A program made the position numbers and the translations under genes. This document shows, piece by piece, positions 62,934 to 64,000 of a stretch of DNA of 64,000 bases. Within the stretch, counting starts at the first letter, position 1, and every line of letters begins with the position of its first letter. This DNA is from Bdellovibrio sp. ZAP7 (GTDB lineage: Bacteria > Bdellovibrionota > Bdellovibrionia > Bdellovibrionales > Bdellovibrionaceae): positions 2,356,001 through 2,420,000 of the forward strand of contig NZ_CP030082.1 in the NCBI RefSeq assembly GCF_006874645.1, given 5' to 3'. The notes below the pieces were generated by a model. The model did no database searches. It was not told where the DNA came from and saw only the letters and a list, made by a program, of their open reading frames with translations.

Positions 62934-64000
62934 ATGCGCATCTCAACTTTGATTCTTTTAATTGCGACTTTTATGGGTGTTCCCGCGGGCGCGGCTGGCA
63001 ACGAAGTTTCGGTAACAACTAAGGGCGATGACAAACTTAGTATTCCTGGTGTTGCAGAGGTTGAGATTCCAGAAAAGTGTTTTAAAGACAAAACCAAAAT
63101 CACTCTAAATAAGACTGCTCTAAAAGAAGCCATCGAGGACTTTAATGCGCACTATGAAGGAAAAGACCGTGTTCCTTATGAAGTTCGTATTAATACAGGT
63201 AAAACTTTGCCGGAATGTGCATTTAAATTGAAAATGACCGTTCCGTCTGAGTTCGCAAAAAAGTCGACCGATAAAAATGCAGAACCTGCGCTGTATGGCC
63301 AAGAGTTCACGCGCACCGAAACGGAAACTTACGATATCTTTCAAGTGGTCACGGCCGACTTTGACGCAAAAAAGGAAACTTTATCTGGCGAGATCTCGCC
63401 TAGGCTTTTTACAAATGAAAGAACCAAAGACGATACCTATGAAGCGGTCTTTGTTATTTCCCAGGACTTAAAATTCATGCCGCCACAAGAAGATCTTCTG
63501 CCTTTGCCAAAATCAGAAGTTGCTAACGACGCTTATATCATCGCGGATGCACAGTTTGAACGCCAGGACTTTACTGCAGCCAATCCTCTGGATGAAAAAC
63601 GAAACGACCTCCCCGTCACTTTTCACCGAATTAAAAGCGGCAAAGGGACCGTTATTGCTCTAAGAATATTCGATCCGATGGATACAACGACTGCCGACGA
63701 CGAGATCTTTGAGAAAGTCACCATCTGGATGGAGCAATGGAAGTCAGGAACTTACACTTTCGGTAAAGACAAAATGACAGCCTTCTATGCGAGAGGTGGA
63801 TCGGCTTGGCCAAAAGCTGAATGCGGCTATGTACTTGATAATGGCACCTTGAGAATCACGGAAGGTAGAGATGGAAAAACCGAAATTACAATCTCAACCG
63901 AAGTAAAATGCAACAATCCATTCCAAAAAGGGAACTTCAAAATCGCCAAGACTTTCAGCGCTAAAAAAATCACCGCAAAAGAAGTCACACCTTGGATTGG
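62934..64000 (+). CDS. Large secreted protein of unknown function, 3' end outside window
   Basis: An uninterrupted frame of at least 355 codons from the ATG at 62934 (CAAGGA upstream) runs past the right edge. Signal peptide MRISTLILLIATFMGVPAGAA. The mature part has beta-strand-type sequence with cysteines in PEKCFKD, PECAFKL, AECGYVL and VKCNNPF. No domain recognised. Confidence 0.7.
   Translation, partial: MRISTLILLIATFMGVPAGAAGNEVSVTTKGDDKLSIPGVAEVEIPEKCFKDKTKITLNKTALKEAIEDFNAHYEGKDRVPYEVRINTGKTLPECAFKLKMTVPSEFAKKSTDKNAEPALYGQEFTRTETETYDIFQVVTADFDAKKETLSGEISPRLFTNERTKDDTYEAVFVISQDLKFMPPQEDLLPLPKSEVANDAYIIADAQFERQDFTAANPLDEKRNDLPVTFHRIKSGKGTVIALRIFDPMDTTTADDEIFEKVTIWMEQWKSGTYTFGKDKMTAFYARGGSAWPKAECGYVLDNGTLRITEGRDGKTEITISTEVKCNNPFQKGNFKIAKTFSAKKITAKEVTPWI

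Overview
The window looks like chromosomal DNA of a Bdellovibrio-like predatory bacterium (Bdellovibrionota). This is inferred from the gene set: a TIGR02147-family regulator, many small secreted or lipid-anchored proteins of unknown function, a membrane-anchored RNase Y in a Gram-negative background with RND/TolC efflux and outer-membrane barrels, and lipoproteins with an FNNCGQ-type lipobox. Base composition looks close to neutral or mildly AT-rich. There is no prophage, integrase, transposase or CRISPR array. The accessory content is small secreted proteins and several palindromic intergenic elements.

Layout. 1-1.8 kb: the 3' end of an acyl-CoA ligase, a long palindromic repeat, a Tat-exported HiPIP and a MerC-like protein. 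1.9-8.3 kb: selO, an RND pump with TolC but no adaptor gene, and a cysteine-rich lipoprotein. 8.5-14.7 kb: a secreted HNH-type nuclease with a pseudouridine synthase, a KH protein, an XRE/TPR regulator, secreted proteins, a GFA protein, and tRNA-Leu(UAA) abutting a long inverted repeat. 14.9-18.9 kb: an envelope operon (PAP2 phosphatase, DUF3943, beta-barrel, repeat protein). 19-25.3 kb: DHA2 transporter, DnaQ-like exonuclease, Gre-like factor, Hsp70-like protein, PilZ protein, AI-2E permease. 25.5-31.4 kb: secreted protein, class I fumarase, OPA-type transporter, tandem Usp protein, LuxR-type regulator. 31.8-35.8 kb: TetR/ClC/nitronate monooxygenase operon, GNAT, DUF4442 protein. 35.8-36.3 kb: a candidate structured RNA and a MITE-like element. 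36.3-41 kb: regulator-like/secreted-protein pair, TauE/DUF1634 pair, MFS. 42-46.4 kb: OsmC/ArfB, RNase Y, response regulator, CNNM/CBS protein. 46.4-50.7 kb: secreted proteins, a frameshifted cytochrome-like lipoprotein, and a TIGR02147 regulator overlapping a secreted HExxH peptidase. 50.7-56.9 kb: FadE, lipoprotein, MutM, ASCH protein, chemoreceptor. 57-64 kb: two hemerythrin-like proteins, small stress-type proteins, GST, paired paralogous lipoproteins, a truncated trypsin-like protein, and a large secreted protein running off the right edge.

How they fit together. FadD and FadE give fatty-acid activation and beta-oxidation. Fumarase belongs to the TCA cycle. The OPA transporter and efflux pumps handle exchange across the envelope. 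RNase Y, ArfB, Gre, KhpA-like and RluA-like proteins serve RNA metabolism. The most unusual material is (i) two separate loci in which a regulator-like gene overlaps by 4 nt a secreted protein carrying an intact or degenerate HExxH site, one of them preceded by repeated GTATTC boxes; (ii) three long palindromic intergenic elements and a shared repeat core; (iii) a candidate ncRNA at 35.86-36.0 kb; and (iv) a one-base frameshift in a G-run of a diheme-like lipoprotein. All functional assignments are from motif recognition by eye. No search or folding program was run.
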